Assembly: GCF_900302445.1 (NCBI RefSeq)
Contig: NZ_ONZF01000002.1
Coordinates: 1-64,000 of the forward strand
Source of the DNA: Palleronia abyssalis
GTDB lineage: Bacteria > Pseudomonadota > Alphaproteobacteria > Rhodobacterales > Rhodobacteraceae
Direction: 5' to 3'
DNA: 64,000 bases
Every line of letters starts with the position of its first letter. Positions within the stretch are counted from its first letter, which is position 1. Position numbers and translations under genes: made by a program. Positions 55,968-63,590 of the stretch are shown piece after piece. The notes under the pieces are model-generated. The model was given only the letters and a program-made list of their open reading frames with translations. It did no database searches and was not told the origin of the DNA.

Positions 55968-56687
55968 ATGACCGGTTTCGTCAGTTTCGTGGGCTCTGGC
56001 CCCGGCGACCCTGAACTTCTGACCCTAAAGGCTGTCGACCGCCTGAGGCGCGCCGATGCGGTGCTGTTCGACGACCTGTCCTCCGGGCCGATCCTGTCCC
56101 ATGCGCGCGCTGGCGCCGACCTCGTGGGCGTTGGCAAGCGGGCCGGGCGACCCTCGCCCAAGCAGGATCACGTCAGCCGGCTGCTGGTCGATTACGCGCA
56201 AGGCGGCGGGCGGATCGTCCGCCTGAAGTCAGGTGATTCGGGCGTGTTCGGCCGGCTGGAGGAGGAGCTCGTCGCCCTGCGCGCGGCTGGCATCCCTTTC
56301 GAGATCGTGCCGGGCGTCCCCTCGGCCATCGCCGCGGCGGCCTCGGCCGGCATCCCGCTGACCCGGCGCCTGACGGCCCGGCGGGTGCAGTTCGTCACCG
56401 GCCACGACATGACCGGCGCATTGCCCGCCGATATCGATCTGGGCGCGCTGGCCGATCCCACAGCCTCGACCGTGGTCTTCATGGGCAAGCGCACCTTCCC
56501 CGACCTTGCCCGGTCGCTGATCGCGCGCGGATTGCCACCCCACCAACCGGCGATCCTTGCCGAAGCCGTGTCGACCCCCGACCAGAAGATCACGCGCAGC
56601 ACCGTGGCCGACCTGGCCGATCGGCTGGCTTCGGAACAAAGCCCCCACGCCGCGCTGATCCTCTACGGGCCGCTGGCCGATGGTTGA
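55968..56687 (+). CDS. cobA: Uroporphyrinogen-III C-methyltransferase
   Basis: 239 residues. SAM methylase making precorrin-2, the branch point to B12 and siroheme. Motifs: VSFVGSGPGDPELLTLKAVDRL, DDLSSGPIL, GVGKRAGR and LKSGDSGVFGR (usually KGGDPFVFGR, here diverged). The absence of a fused CysG oxidase domain fits a cob-pathway enzyme. The next gene overlaps by 8 bp. Confidence 0.92.
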   Translation: MTGFVSFVGSGPGDPELLTLKAVDRLRRADAVLFDDLSSGPILSHARAGADLVGVGKRAGRPSPKQDHVSRLLVDYAQGGGRIVRLKSGDSGVFGRLEEELVALRAAGIPFEIVPGVPSAIAAAASAGIPLTRRLTARRVQFVTGHDMTGALPADIDLGALADPTASTVVFMGKRTFPDLARSLIARGLPPHQPAILAEAVSTPDQKITRSTVADLADRLASEQSPHAALILYGPLADG

Positions 56688-57399
56688 GGTCACGCTAATC
56701 GGGATCGGCACCGGCAACCCCGACCACGTCACGATGGAGGGGATGCGCGCGATCCGAGAGGCGCCGCTGATCCTGGTGCCCCGCAAGGCCGGGAAGGACG
56801 ATCTGGCCCATCTACGCCATCGCATCGTCGAAGTGTCCGGCAGCGCGGCCCGGATCGTCCATTTCGATTATCCACAGCGGGACGAGACCCTGCCCTACAA
56901 TGTTCGCGTGGCAGCCTGGCATGACGAAATCGCCCGACGCTGGCAGGTCGCCCTGGGCGATGCGGATCGCGTGGCGCTGCTGGTCTGGGGCGATCCTGGC
57001 CTGTACGATTCGACCCTGCGGATCGCCGCCCGCCTGCCCGGCGCGACCGCGCGGGTGATCCCGGGGATCACGGCGCTTCAGGCCCTGACGGCGGCGCATG
57101 CCATTCCATTCAATACAGTGAACGGCCCCGTGACCGTGACAACCGGCCGACGCCTGCGCGAAGGTGGCTGGCCCGACGGGGCCGAGACGGTGATCGTCAT
57201 GCTGGATGCCGAATGCAGTTTTCAGGTGCTGGACCCGACGCTGCATGTCTGGTGGGGCGCCTATCTTGGCATGCCCGAGCAGCTGTTGGACGCCGGCCCC
57301 ATCGCCGAGGCCGCGCCCCGCATCGTGGCCGCCCGAACCGACGCACGTGCGCGGCATGGGTGGATCATGGACACTTACCTTCTGCGGCGGCCCGAATGA
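56680..57399 (+). CDS. cobF: Precorrin-6A synthase (deacetylating)
   Basis: 239 residues matching the CobF branch of the methylase family: LIGIGTGNPDHVTMEGMRAI, DYPQRDETLPYNVRVAAWHDEIA, LVWGDPGLYDSTLRIAARLPG. Methylates C1 with loss of acetate; specific to the aerobic pathway. Confidence 0.94.
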   Translation: MVEVTLIGIGTGNPDHVTMEGMRAIREAPLILVPRKAGKDDLAHLRHRIVEVSGSAARIVHFDYPQRDETLPYNVRVAAWHDEIARRWQVALGDADRVALLVWGDPGLYDSTLRIAARLPGATARVIPGITALQALTAAHAIPFNTVNGPVTVTTGRRLREGGWPDGAETVIVMLDAECSFQVLDPTLHVWWGAYLGMPEQLLDAGPIAEAAPRIVAARTDARARHGWIMDTYLLRRPE

Positions 57400-57707
57400 C
57401 CGCGATCCTGCACCTGTGTTCGACCTGCCGGACCACACAGAACCACGATGCGCTTCGGGCATGCCTTCCCGACGAAACCGAGCTGCGGCTGCATCCCTGC
57501 CTGAACGTCTGTTCCAAACCTACCGCGCTGTCTCTGCAGGGGAATGGGGCAAGCTATCTTTTCGGTGGCATCGACCCGGCGGCCGATGCTGCCGACATAG
57601 CGGCCACCGTGCGCGCCTACATGGCCGCCCCGGACGGCGTGATCGTCGATGCCCGTCCCTGCGGACGCTTGCGTCATTGCCTGATCGGCCGCATCCCGGC
57701 GCCCTGA
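57396..57707 (+). CDS. DUF1636 family protein
   Basis: 103 residues. Two Cys pairs are conserved-looking: LHLCSTCRTT at the N-terminus and HPCLNVCSKP near residue 40, plus ARPCGRLRHCLIG at the C-terminus. This looks like a thioredoxin-fold 2Fe-2S or zinc-binding protein of DUF1636, often found in cobalamin gene clusters. Coupled to cobF by ATGA overlap. Its stop is 9 bp from the stop of the convergent His-rich gene. Confidence 0.88.
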   Translation: MTAILHLCSTCRTTQNHDALRACLPDETELRLHPCLNVCSKPTALSLQGNGASYLFGGIDPAADAADIAATVRAYMAAPDGVIVDARPCGRLRHCLIGRIPAP

Positions 57708-57716
57708 CCGGGGGGG

Positions 57717-58175
57717 CTAGTCCAGCCTCAACGCGGCCGCCAGCGGCTTTCCCCCGCGGGTATAGGCCCGGTGATCGTTGGCATTCAGCGTCACGGACAC
57801 TTCGCCGTCCGAGGGCACATGGATCCACGGCCCATAGAACCGGCCCAGCTTCACGCCGTCCATGTAGACATGCGCATGCCCCTCGCCCGGGACATGGGGC
57901 CCGCTGGCGGAACCGGGCGCGAAGGTGAAATTGGGCGCGTCGAGGTGAAGGTTGTATCCGCCCACGGGATCGGGCGTAGCCTCGACCGAAAGGCCAAGCC
58001 CGTCGGGCGCTTCCACCGTTTCGACGTGCATCGCGGCATGGTCCGTGCCGCCATGGTGGGTCGGATCGGAATGATCGTGGCCGGTCAGCGACAGGTCATT
58101 GCCGGCCGCCACGACGACCCCGATGCCGGTGCCGAAGAATAAACCGATCAGAAGCATGAGAACGGGACGCGTCAT
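57717..58175 (-). CDS. His-rich membrane-anchored protein of the cobalamin-riboswitch operon
   Basis: 152 residues. N-terminal hydrophobic anchor or signal (VLMLLIGLFFGTGIGVVVAA), then a His/Asp-rich linker HDHSDPTHHGGTDHAAMH (residues 33-50), then a beta-rich domain with NYxLH-type and GEGHAHVYMDGVKLGRFYG sequence and more His. It lies 59 bp after cbtA on the same strand and is probably the third gene under the cobalamin riboswitch. Metal binding, perhaps cobalt, in the periplasm is inferred. Family not recognised. Confidence 0.75.
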   Translation of the reverse strand: MTRPVLMLLIGLFFGTGIGVVVAAGNDLSLTGHDHSDPTHHGGTDHAAMHVETVEAPDGLGLSVEATPDPVGGYNLHLDAPNFTFAPGSASGPHVPGEGHAHVYMDGVKLGRFYGPWIHVPSDGEVSVTLNANDHRAYTRGGKPLAAALRLD

Positions 58176-58234
58176 CGCACATCTTTTGGATAAGGTCGGG
58201 AAGGCGGCCGGACGACGGCGTCCGGCCGAAGGTC

Positions 58235-58939
58235 TCAGGCGGCTTGCGGAATGCCCGCTTCGCGCATCTCGCGCTGCCAAAGCGCTCCCGCAAGGGCGCC
58301 GAGGCTGATCCAGACGGCAAGGCCGACGCCCAGCGCGCGGGTCGCGAACTCGCCCGCAAGCTCGGGCGGGGTCGGGCCGGTATAGACCTCTGGCTGCGGG
58401 GCGCCGATCAGATGCGGCAGAGCGAAAAGCACGATGGCCGACGCCCATGCCATCCAGTTCCGGCCGAACGCCAGAAGACCGCAGGCCAGGCCCGTCGCAA
58501 GGACGGTGCCGCCCCACCAAATCTGGCGCTGTTGAAGGTCGGCGGCGGCAACGCCCGGAAGCTCGGGTGGCAGGCCGAGGGCCGGGGCGAACTGAACGGT
58601 GACGAACCCGGCGATCCCCCACAGGATGCCCGTGCGCGCATCGATGCGCCCCCAGCCCCGATCCGTTGCGACTGCCATGACCGCCACGAGGATCAGCGCA
58701 TAGCCCACATAGACCACGCCCGAGAACAGGACGCTGAGGCCGTCGCGTAGCGGATCGAACCCAACGACGTCCTGCTGCGCTGACACACCGCCTTCGGCCG
58801 AGGAATGGATGAGCTGCCCGCTCTCGTAGAGCTCGGCATGCAGAAGGACCGGCTGCACGAATACAAGTTGGAGCACCGCCGCGAGGAGGCCCGCGGCGAA
58901 TCCAGCGATCACCGCGCTGGTCAGGATCCGCGAAAGCAT
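58235..58939 (-). CDS. cbtA: Cobalt transporter subunit CbtA
   Basis: 234 residues from MLSRILTSAVIAGFAAGLLA. About five membrane helices, matching the CbtA family of predicted cobalt transporters under B12 control. Typical QLVFVQPVLLHAELYE, QRQIWWGGTVLATG and PHLIGAPQPE blocks. It starts 4 bp after the cbtB stop. Confidence 0.92.
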   Translation of the reverse strand: MLSRILTSAVIAGFAAGLLAAVLQLVFVQPVLLHAELYESGQLIHSSAEGGVSAQQDVVGFDPLRDGLSVLFSGVVYVGYALILVAVMAVATDRGWGRIDARTGILWGIAGFVTVQFAPALGLPPELPGVAAADLQQRQIWWGGTVLATGLACGLLAFGRNWMAWASAIVLFALPHLIGAPQPEVYTGPTPPELAGEFATRALGVGLAVWISLGALAGALWQREMREAGIPQAA

Positions 58940-58943
58940 CGGA

Positions 58944-59117
58944 TCAGTGGCAGGGGAAGCCGGTGGCGTGGCGCACGTCATGTGCCGCGGCATGCAGCGC
59001 ATCCGCCTGGACATGCCCGGCAAGCACGATCAGCACCAGGCCGAACAGCGCGGACAACCCGGCGGAGGCGGCAATGCCGGTCGAGGAGGAGGAGGTCGTG
59101 AGGGTGGTGGTTGCCAT
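58944..59117 (-). CDS. cbtB: Cobalt transporter subunit CbtB
   Basis: 57 residues, one membrane helix (ASAGLSALFGLVLIVLAGHV) and a His-rich C-terminus (HAAAHDVRHATGFPCH), which is the hallmark of CbtB and may bind cobalt. First gene after the cobalamin riboswitch. Confidence 0.92.
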   Translation of the reverse strand: MATTTLTTSSSSTGIAASAGLSALFGLVLIVLAGHVQADALHAAAHDVRHATGFPCH

Positions 59118-59164
59118 GGTCTTCAATCTCCTTGCCGTCTCACCCGACGGCGTTTCGCGTGCCA

Positions 59165-59355
59165 TGCCCGGCAGGTCTCCTGGCTTGCGGGTCGCAGCGC
59201 CACATCCGCCTTCCCCGAGGAGGACCCCCCCAAGTGGCTTTCTGGATGCGCGCTCACCGCTTACAGTCGCGGGGGCGGCTCCGGCATGTGACCGGATTCC
59301 CTCTTGTCGGCTTCGCTTTCACGAAAGCACCGGGCCAGTCCTCCGTATCTGACAC
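59165..59355 (-). promoter_or_regulatory. Cobalamin (AdoCbl) riboswitch
   Basis: The minus strand shows the conserved elements in order: GAATCCGGT, GCCGCCCCCGCGACTGTAAGCGG, a GGGAAGG segment, and the B12-box region GCAAGCCAGGAGACCTGCC. It ends about 48 bp before cbtB. B12 binding should repress cbtB-cbtA and the His-rich gene. Confidence 0.95.
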
Positions 59356-59379
59356 GATGCCCTGTGGGAAGAGGCGATC

Positions 59380-59823
59380 CTATCGCCGCCGCATTCGGTC
59401 GGACAAGGATTGCGCGAAAGTCGACCGCTCGGCCGGGGTCATGTCGGTCAGGACCTCGATCAGGGCAGATTCGGCCCGCGCAAGTTCTAACGAGCCCCTG
59501 CGGCGTTGCTCGGCGAACATCTGCGCCAGCGCCTCGGGGTCGAAAGGGTCGGCCCGGACGGCGGACAACAGTGCCTCGAACCGGGCGCGGCGCGCTCCGC
59601 GATCCCGGGGGCCGACCTGCAGCCGCTGGATCATCGCCTGGCGGTCCTCGTCGGGCAGGGCCCACACCAGCGGCCCCATCGGCCCTGCGACCCGGCCACG
59701 CCGGTCCCACGGCCGGTCGTGGTCGAAAGCGGCACCCACGACGATGCCCAGCACCAGAAGGTTCAGCACCAGCGAACACACCAAAACGATGCGCCACAAC
59801 CTCGGCACGGCTCCAAAGCTCAT
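59380..59823 (-). CDS. Periplasmic heavy-metal-sensor-like protein
   Basis: 147 residues. N-terminal signal or anchor (LWRIVLVCSLVLNLLVLGIVVGAAF) followed by a helical, Arg/Asp-rich domain with two repeats of the LxxLxP(D/E)-type pattern (WALPDEDRQAMIQRLQ and VLTDMTPAERSTFAQSL). This resembles CnrX/CpxP/ZraP (heavy-metal resistance) sensors. Last gene of the sigma factor unit; its start overlaps the anti-sigma-like stop. Confidence 0.8.
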   Translation of the reverse strand: MSFGAVPRLWRIVLVCSLVLNLLVLGIVVGAAFDHDRPWDRRGRVAGPMGPLVWALPDEDRQAMIQRLQVGPRDRGARRARFEALLSAVRADPFDPEALAQMFAEQRRRGSLELARAESALIEVLTDMTPAERSTFAQSLSDRMRRR

Positions 59824-60170
59824 TCCACGGCCCCTGCAAATTCGAATTCGTATCCCCCGCCGATGCCGTCCGGCGCATAGCTCGCGCCGCCGATGAGGCC
59901 ACCGGGATCGGCAAGGCCAACGCCCAGACCGACCAGGCATGCGGCCGCCAGACCGGTCCACGCCATACGGTCCTTCCACCGGCGCTGCTGCGACGCGCGG
60001 CGCGCATCGCGCGTCATGCGCGCAACCAGAAGGTCCGACGGCCCGGGCGGAGTACGACGCGCGTGTTCCAACGCTGCATCGACCAGGCTGCGCGCGACCA
60101 GATCGTCTGCCCCATCACCCTGTTTGAGATCCGCAAGGCCGCGCAGAATGTCATCGTCATTCATCGACAT
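59820..60170 (-). CDS. Anti-sigma-like single-span membrane protein
   Basis: 116 residues from MSMNDDDILRGLADLKQGDG, ATG chosen because GAGGAG is 8 nt upstream. A cytoplasmic N-terminal ~75 residues, one transmembrane helix (WTGLAAACLVGLGVGLA) and a short periplasmic tail. Position directly after the sigma gene, with overlap, and this topology suggest an anti-sigma factor (CnrY-like); no diagnostic ZAS motif. Confidence 0.7.
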   Translation of the reverse strand: MSMNDDDILRGLADLKQGDGADDLVARSLVDAALEHARRTPPGPSDLLVARMTRDARRASQQRRWKDRMAWTGLAAACLVGLGVGLADPGGLIGGASYAPDGIGGGYEFEFAGAVE

Positions 60171-60723
60171 AACCCAGCTCCTCTTTCCGGCCGGCCAGCA
60201 TCGCCCCCAACGCACGGCGTCCGCGTGCGGTCAGACTTTCCACCGCATCGACGCTAAGGCCCATGGTCTCGGCAATTTCGGGGTTCGGCAATTCCTCGAT
60301 ATGGCGAAGGATCACGGCAAGCCGCTGCCGGTCGGGCAACCGGGCCAGCGCTTCTTCCAGTGCGATCCGCCTCTGGCCGTCCTGTATCCGCGCGCCCGCG
60401 CTTTCCAAGGGATCGACAGGTTCATTCGCGGCGTCCAGAACCTCTGTCGGACACCGCGTTCGCAGCCTGTCGAGACACAGGTTTGCCGTAACCCGGTAGA
60501 GCCAGGTCGAGACCCTGGCCCGCCCCGGCTCCCACGCCGGGGCAATTTTCCACAGCCGCAAAAGCGCCTCCTGCGCGACATCCTCGGCCTCAGTGGCATC
60601 GCCCAGCATACGCTGCGCCACGGCAAGTACCCGGGGGGCATGGCGATGGGCCAGGGGGGCGGCCGCCGCCATGTCGCCACCCGCATAGGCTGCCAGAAGC
60701 GTATCGTCGTCCTGTTCGATCAT
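60157..60723 (-). CDS. ECF-type RNA polymerase sigma factor
   Basis: 188 residues. Region 2 in RMLGDATEAEDVAQEALLRLWKIAPAW and VSTWLYRVTANLCLDRLR; region 4 in ALARLPDRQRLAVILRHIEELPNPEIAETMGLSVDAVESLTARGRRAL. No region 3, so an extracytoplasmic-function sigma factor. Co-transcribed with the EF-hand gene upstream (46-bp gap), and with the anti-sigma-like and sensor-like genes downstream. Likely controls a metal- or envelope-stress regulon. Confidence 0.93.
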   Translation of the reverse strand: MIEQDDDTLLAAYAGGDMAAAAPLAHRHAPRVLAVAQRMLGDATEAEDVAQEALLRLWKIAPAWEPGRARVSTWLYRVTANLCLDRLRTRCPTEVLDAANEPVDPLESAGARIQDGQRRIALEEALARLPDRQRLAVILRHIEELPNPEIAETMGLSVDAVESLTARGRRALGAMLAGRKEELGYVDE

Positions 60724-60769
60724 CGTGCATCCAGATCAGGGGCCGGACGACGCCCGGCCCCGAGAAGGA

Positions 60770-61258
60770 TCAGCCGCGGTGCCACCGCGGTCCACCCCTG
60801 CCGTGATGACCGTCCATGCCGTGGCGGGGCATGTCCGCGATTTCGTCTTCTGACAGGAAACCATCCGAATCGGTATCCGCCCGTTCGAACATGCGCGCAA
60901 TCCGGTCGCCACGATCACCCCGGGGCCCGGGCAGGTTGTCGACGGCGATCTCACCGTTCGCATCCTCGTCGAACCGGTCGAACATGCGGCCAGCCCGCGC
61001 CTCGGCGCGGTCGGTGGCCCGGGCGACGGCCGCGGCGACCACTTCGTCCCGTGTGACAATGCCGTCGCCATTGGCATCGGCCATCGCCATCGGGTTGCGG
61101 CCCATGGCCTCTGCCTCGGCGCGCGAGATGCGGCCGTCGCCATCGGTATCGAGCTGCGTGATCGGGCTGGCGGGGCGGGGCGTATCGGCCTGCTGTGCGA
61201 AACTTGCGCCGGCCATCGCGGTGCCGGCCAAAAGGGCGAATATCGTTGTGCGGATCAT
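60770..61258 (-). CDS. Secreted EF-hand protein
   Basis: 162 residues from MIRTTIFALLAGTAMAGASFAQQ (Sec signal). Four EF-hand loops: DTDGDGRISRAE, DANGDGIVTRDE, DEDANGEIAVDN and DTDSDGFLSEDE. Expected to bind calcium in the periplasm; the His/Gly/Arg tail (HGMDGHHGRGG) may bind another metal. First gene of the sigma-factor unit. Confidence 0.9.
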   Translation of the reverse strand: MIRTTIFALLAGTAMAGASFAQQADTPRPASPITQLDTDGDGRISRAEAEAMGRNPMAMADANGDGIVTRDEVVAAAVARATDRAEARAGRMFDRFDEDANGEIAVDNLPGPRGDRGDRIARMFERADTDSDGFLSEDEIADMPRHGMDGHHGRGGPRWHRG

Positions 61259-61407
61259 CGTGGTGCTCCTTGCGTTTCCATGGCCGCGTCTTCCGGCGCG
61301 ACACCCCTGATACGCGCCCCGGCCGGCGCTCCGTCGCGACAATCGATCACGGACGCGCGAGGTGCAAAATGCTTGCGAGATCGGAAAGTTTGGTGTTCGG
61401 TTGACGC

Positions 61408-62310
61408 ATGAGTGTCAACTTGTCCTTACACCCCGATCGCCGTTTGCCGGAGCCCGCAGCCTTGTTGCGGCTGATCAAGCCGGTCACGTGGTTCCCGCCG
61501 ATGTGGGCCTATCTGTGCGGCATCGTCTCGGCCGGGGTATGGCCAGAAAACTGGGCGCTGGTCGTTCTGGGCGTGCTTCTGGCCGGCCCCATCGTCTGCG
61601 GGATGAGCCAGGCCGCCAACGACTGGTGCGACCGCCACGTCGATGCCATCAACGAGCCTGACCGCCCCATCCCCTCGGGCCGGGTGCCCGGCCGCTGGGG
61701 CCTGTGGGTCGCGCTGGCCATGTCGGCGTTGTCGCTGGCGGTGGGCTGGCAGTTGGGGCCGTGGGGCTTCGGCGCAACCGTCGCCGCGGTCATTGCCGCC
61801 TGGGCCTACTCGGCCGAGCCGATCCGCCTGAAGCGTGACGGCTGGTGGGGTACGCTGCTGGTCGGGTTCTCCTACGAGGGGTTGCCTTGGTTCACCGGCG
61901 CGGCCGTGATGCTGGCGGCCGCCCCCTCGTTCCCAATCGTCCTGATGGCGACGCTGTATGCCCTCGGGGCGCAGGGCATCATGATCCTAAACGATTTCAA
62001 AGCGGTTGAGGGCGACCGGGCCATGGGCATCCGCACCATGCCGGTGCTGAAAGGCCCCGACATCGCGGCGCGCATGGCCTGTGCGATCATGGCACTGCCG
62101 CAGACGTTGGTTATCGCGATGCTGTGCGTGTTCGGCAAGCCGCTGTTCGCGCTGGCGGTGACGGCGCTGCTGCTGGTGCAGTTCGCGCTGATGCGGCGGT
62201 TCCTGAAATCTCCCACCGAGAAGGCGCTGTGGTATTCCGCCGTCGGCGTGCCCTTCTATGTCCTGGGCATGATGGTGACGGCCTTCGCGATCCGCGGGGT
62301 GATGCCATGA
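61408..62310 (+). CDS. bchG: Bacteriochlorophyll synthase (prenyltransferase)
   Basis: 300 residues. UbiA-superfamily enzyme attaching geranylgeranyl or phytyl to bacteriochlorophyllide. The signature DRHVDAINEPDRPIPSGR is diagnostic, with LIKPVTWFPPMWAYLCG at the N-terminus and a second Asp-containing segment (ILNDFKAVEGDRAMGIRTMPV). It starts the photosynthesis segment, overlapping the pucC-like gene by ATGA. Confidence 0.96.
   Translation: MSVNLSLHPDRRLPEPAALLRLIKPVTWFPPMWAYLCGIVSAGVWPENWALVVLGVLLAGPIVCGMSQAANDWCDRHVDAINEPDRPIPSGRVPGRWGLWVALAMSALSLAVGWQLGPWGFGATVAAVIAAWAYSAEPIRLKRDGWWGTLLVGFSYEGLPWFTGAAVMLAAAPSFPIVLMATLYALGAQGIMILNDFKAVEGDRAMGIRTMPVLKGPDIAARMACAIMALPQTLVIAMLCVFGKPLFALAVTALLLVQFALMRRFLKSPTEKALWYSAVGVPFYVLGMMVTAFAIRGVMP
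61413..61430. promoter_or_regulatory. PpsR/CrtJ-like motif TGT-N12-ACA at the bchG start
   Basis: TGTCAACTTGTCCTTACA fits the TGT-N12-ACA recognition sequence of the photosynthesis repressor PpsR/CrtJ. It lies 5 bp inside the bchG coding region. The motif occurs by chance about once per 4 kb, so context is the only support, and no second copy was found nearby, although PpsR usually binds pairs. Confidence 0.35.
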
Positions 62311-63590
62311 GCCTCAGCTGGGTTTCCATCGTTCGGCTTGGCCTGGTGCAGATGTGCCTCGGGGCCATCGTGGTGCTGACAACCTCGACCCTGAACCGGC
62401 TGATGGTGGTCGAGCTTGCGTTGCCCGCCATCCTGCCCGGCGCGCTGGTGGCGCTGCATTATGGCATCCAGATCACCCGCCCGTCCTGGGGGTTCCTCAG
62501 CGATACCGGGGGCAACCGCACCCGCTTCATCATCGGCGGCATGGTCGTGCTGGCCCTCGGGGCGCTTCTGGCGGCGCTGGGGATACTCGCACTGGAGTTC
62601 GGACTGATCGCTGGCCTCGCCGTGTCGATCCCCGCCTATGCCCTGATCGGTCTGGGCGTGGGGGCGTCCGGCACCTCGCTTCTGGCGCTTCTGGCCACGG
62701 CGACAGCCCCGCGCCGCCGCGCTGCCGCGGCGACGATCACGTGGCTTATGATGATCTTCGGGATCGCCGTGACCGCAGGCGTCGTGGGCGGGCTTCTGGA
62801 TCCCTATACCCACACGCGACTTCTGCGCATCGTTGCCGGCGTCTGCATCACCGCCGTCCTGCTGACCGCCATCAGCGTCTGGGGGATCGAGGTGCGGGTC
62901 ACGGCCCGCCCCGAGCCCGAGCCGATGCCGTTCCGCGAAGGGCTGGCCGAGATCTGGACCGAACCGAAGGCCCGCGCCTTCACCCTGTTCGTGTTCCTGT
63001 CGATGACCGCCTACTTCATGCAGGAGCTGATCCTGGAGCCTTATGCCGGGTTAGTGTTCCAATTCACGCCCGGCCAGTCCACGCAGCTGTCGGGCGCGCA
63101 GAACGGGGGCGTGTTCGTGGGGATGCTGATCGTCGGCATCGCCGCCACCGGGTTCGGGCGCGGCGCGCTGCGCGACTGGGTGATCGCGGGATGCGTGGGC
63201 TCGGCCCTGTCGCTTCTGGCGATTGCGGCACTTGGCCAGACCGGGATGCCGCTTCTGGTGCCGGCCACCGTCGCGCTGGGCCTGTTCAACGGAATGTTCG
63301 CGGTCGCCGCCATCGGGTCGATGATGGCGCTGGCCGGTGAAGGCCGCGAGGCGCGCGAAGGCACGCGGATGGGCCTTTGGGGCGCGGCGCAGGCCATCGC
63401 GGCCGGGTTCGGCGGGCTTGTCGGCGCGGGTGCCGTGGACCTGTTGCGCCTGAGGATGGAAGCCGGGCCGGCCTTCGGGCTGGTCTTCGTCGGCGAGGCG
63501 GTGCTGTTCGTCGCCGCGGCGCTGATGGCTGCACGGATCATGGAAGGGCGCGCTCGGGCGCCGCTTATGGGGGGACAAGCGCATGTATGA
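62307..63590 (+). CDS. PucC-family (bch2-type) major facilitator protein
   Basis: 427 residues, twelve membrane helices, starting MSLSWVSIVRLGLVQMCLGAIVV. GIQITRPSWGFLSDTGGNRTR is a PucC/LhaA-family marker. Between bchG and bchP this paralogue is often called bch2 or ORF428 and is thought to help deliver bacteriochlorophyll for light-harvesting complex assembly. Overlaps bchG and bchP. Confidence 0.92.
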   Translation: MSLSWVSIVRLGLVQMCLGAIVVLTTSTLNRLMVVELALPAILPGALVALHYGIQITRPSWGFLSDTGGNRTRFIIGGMVVLALGALLAALGILALEFGLIAGLAVSIPAYALIGLGVGASGTSLLALLATATAPRRRAAAATITWLMMIFGIAVTAGVVGGLLDPYTHTRLLRIVAGVCITAVLLTAISVWGIEVRVTARPEPEPMPFREGLAEIWTEPKARAFTLFVFLSMTAYFMQELILEPYAGLVFQFTPGQSTQLSGAQNGGVFVGMLIVGIAATGFGRGALRDWVIAGCVGSALSLLAIAALGQTGMPLLVPATVALGLFNGMFAVAAIGSMMALAGEGREAREGTRMGLWGAAQAIAAGFGGLVGAGAVDLLRLRMEAGPAFGLVFVGEAVLFVAAALMAARIMEGRARAPLMGGQAHV

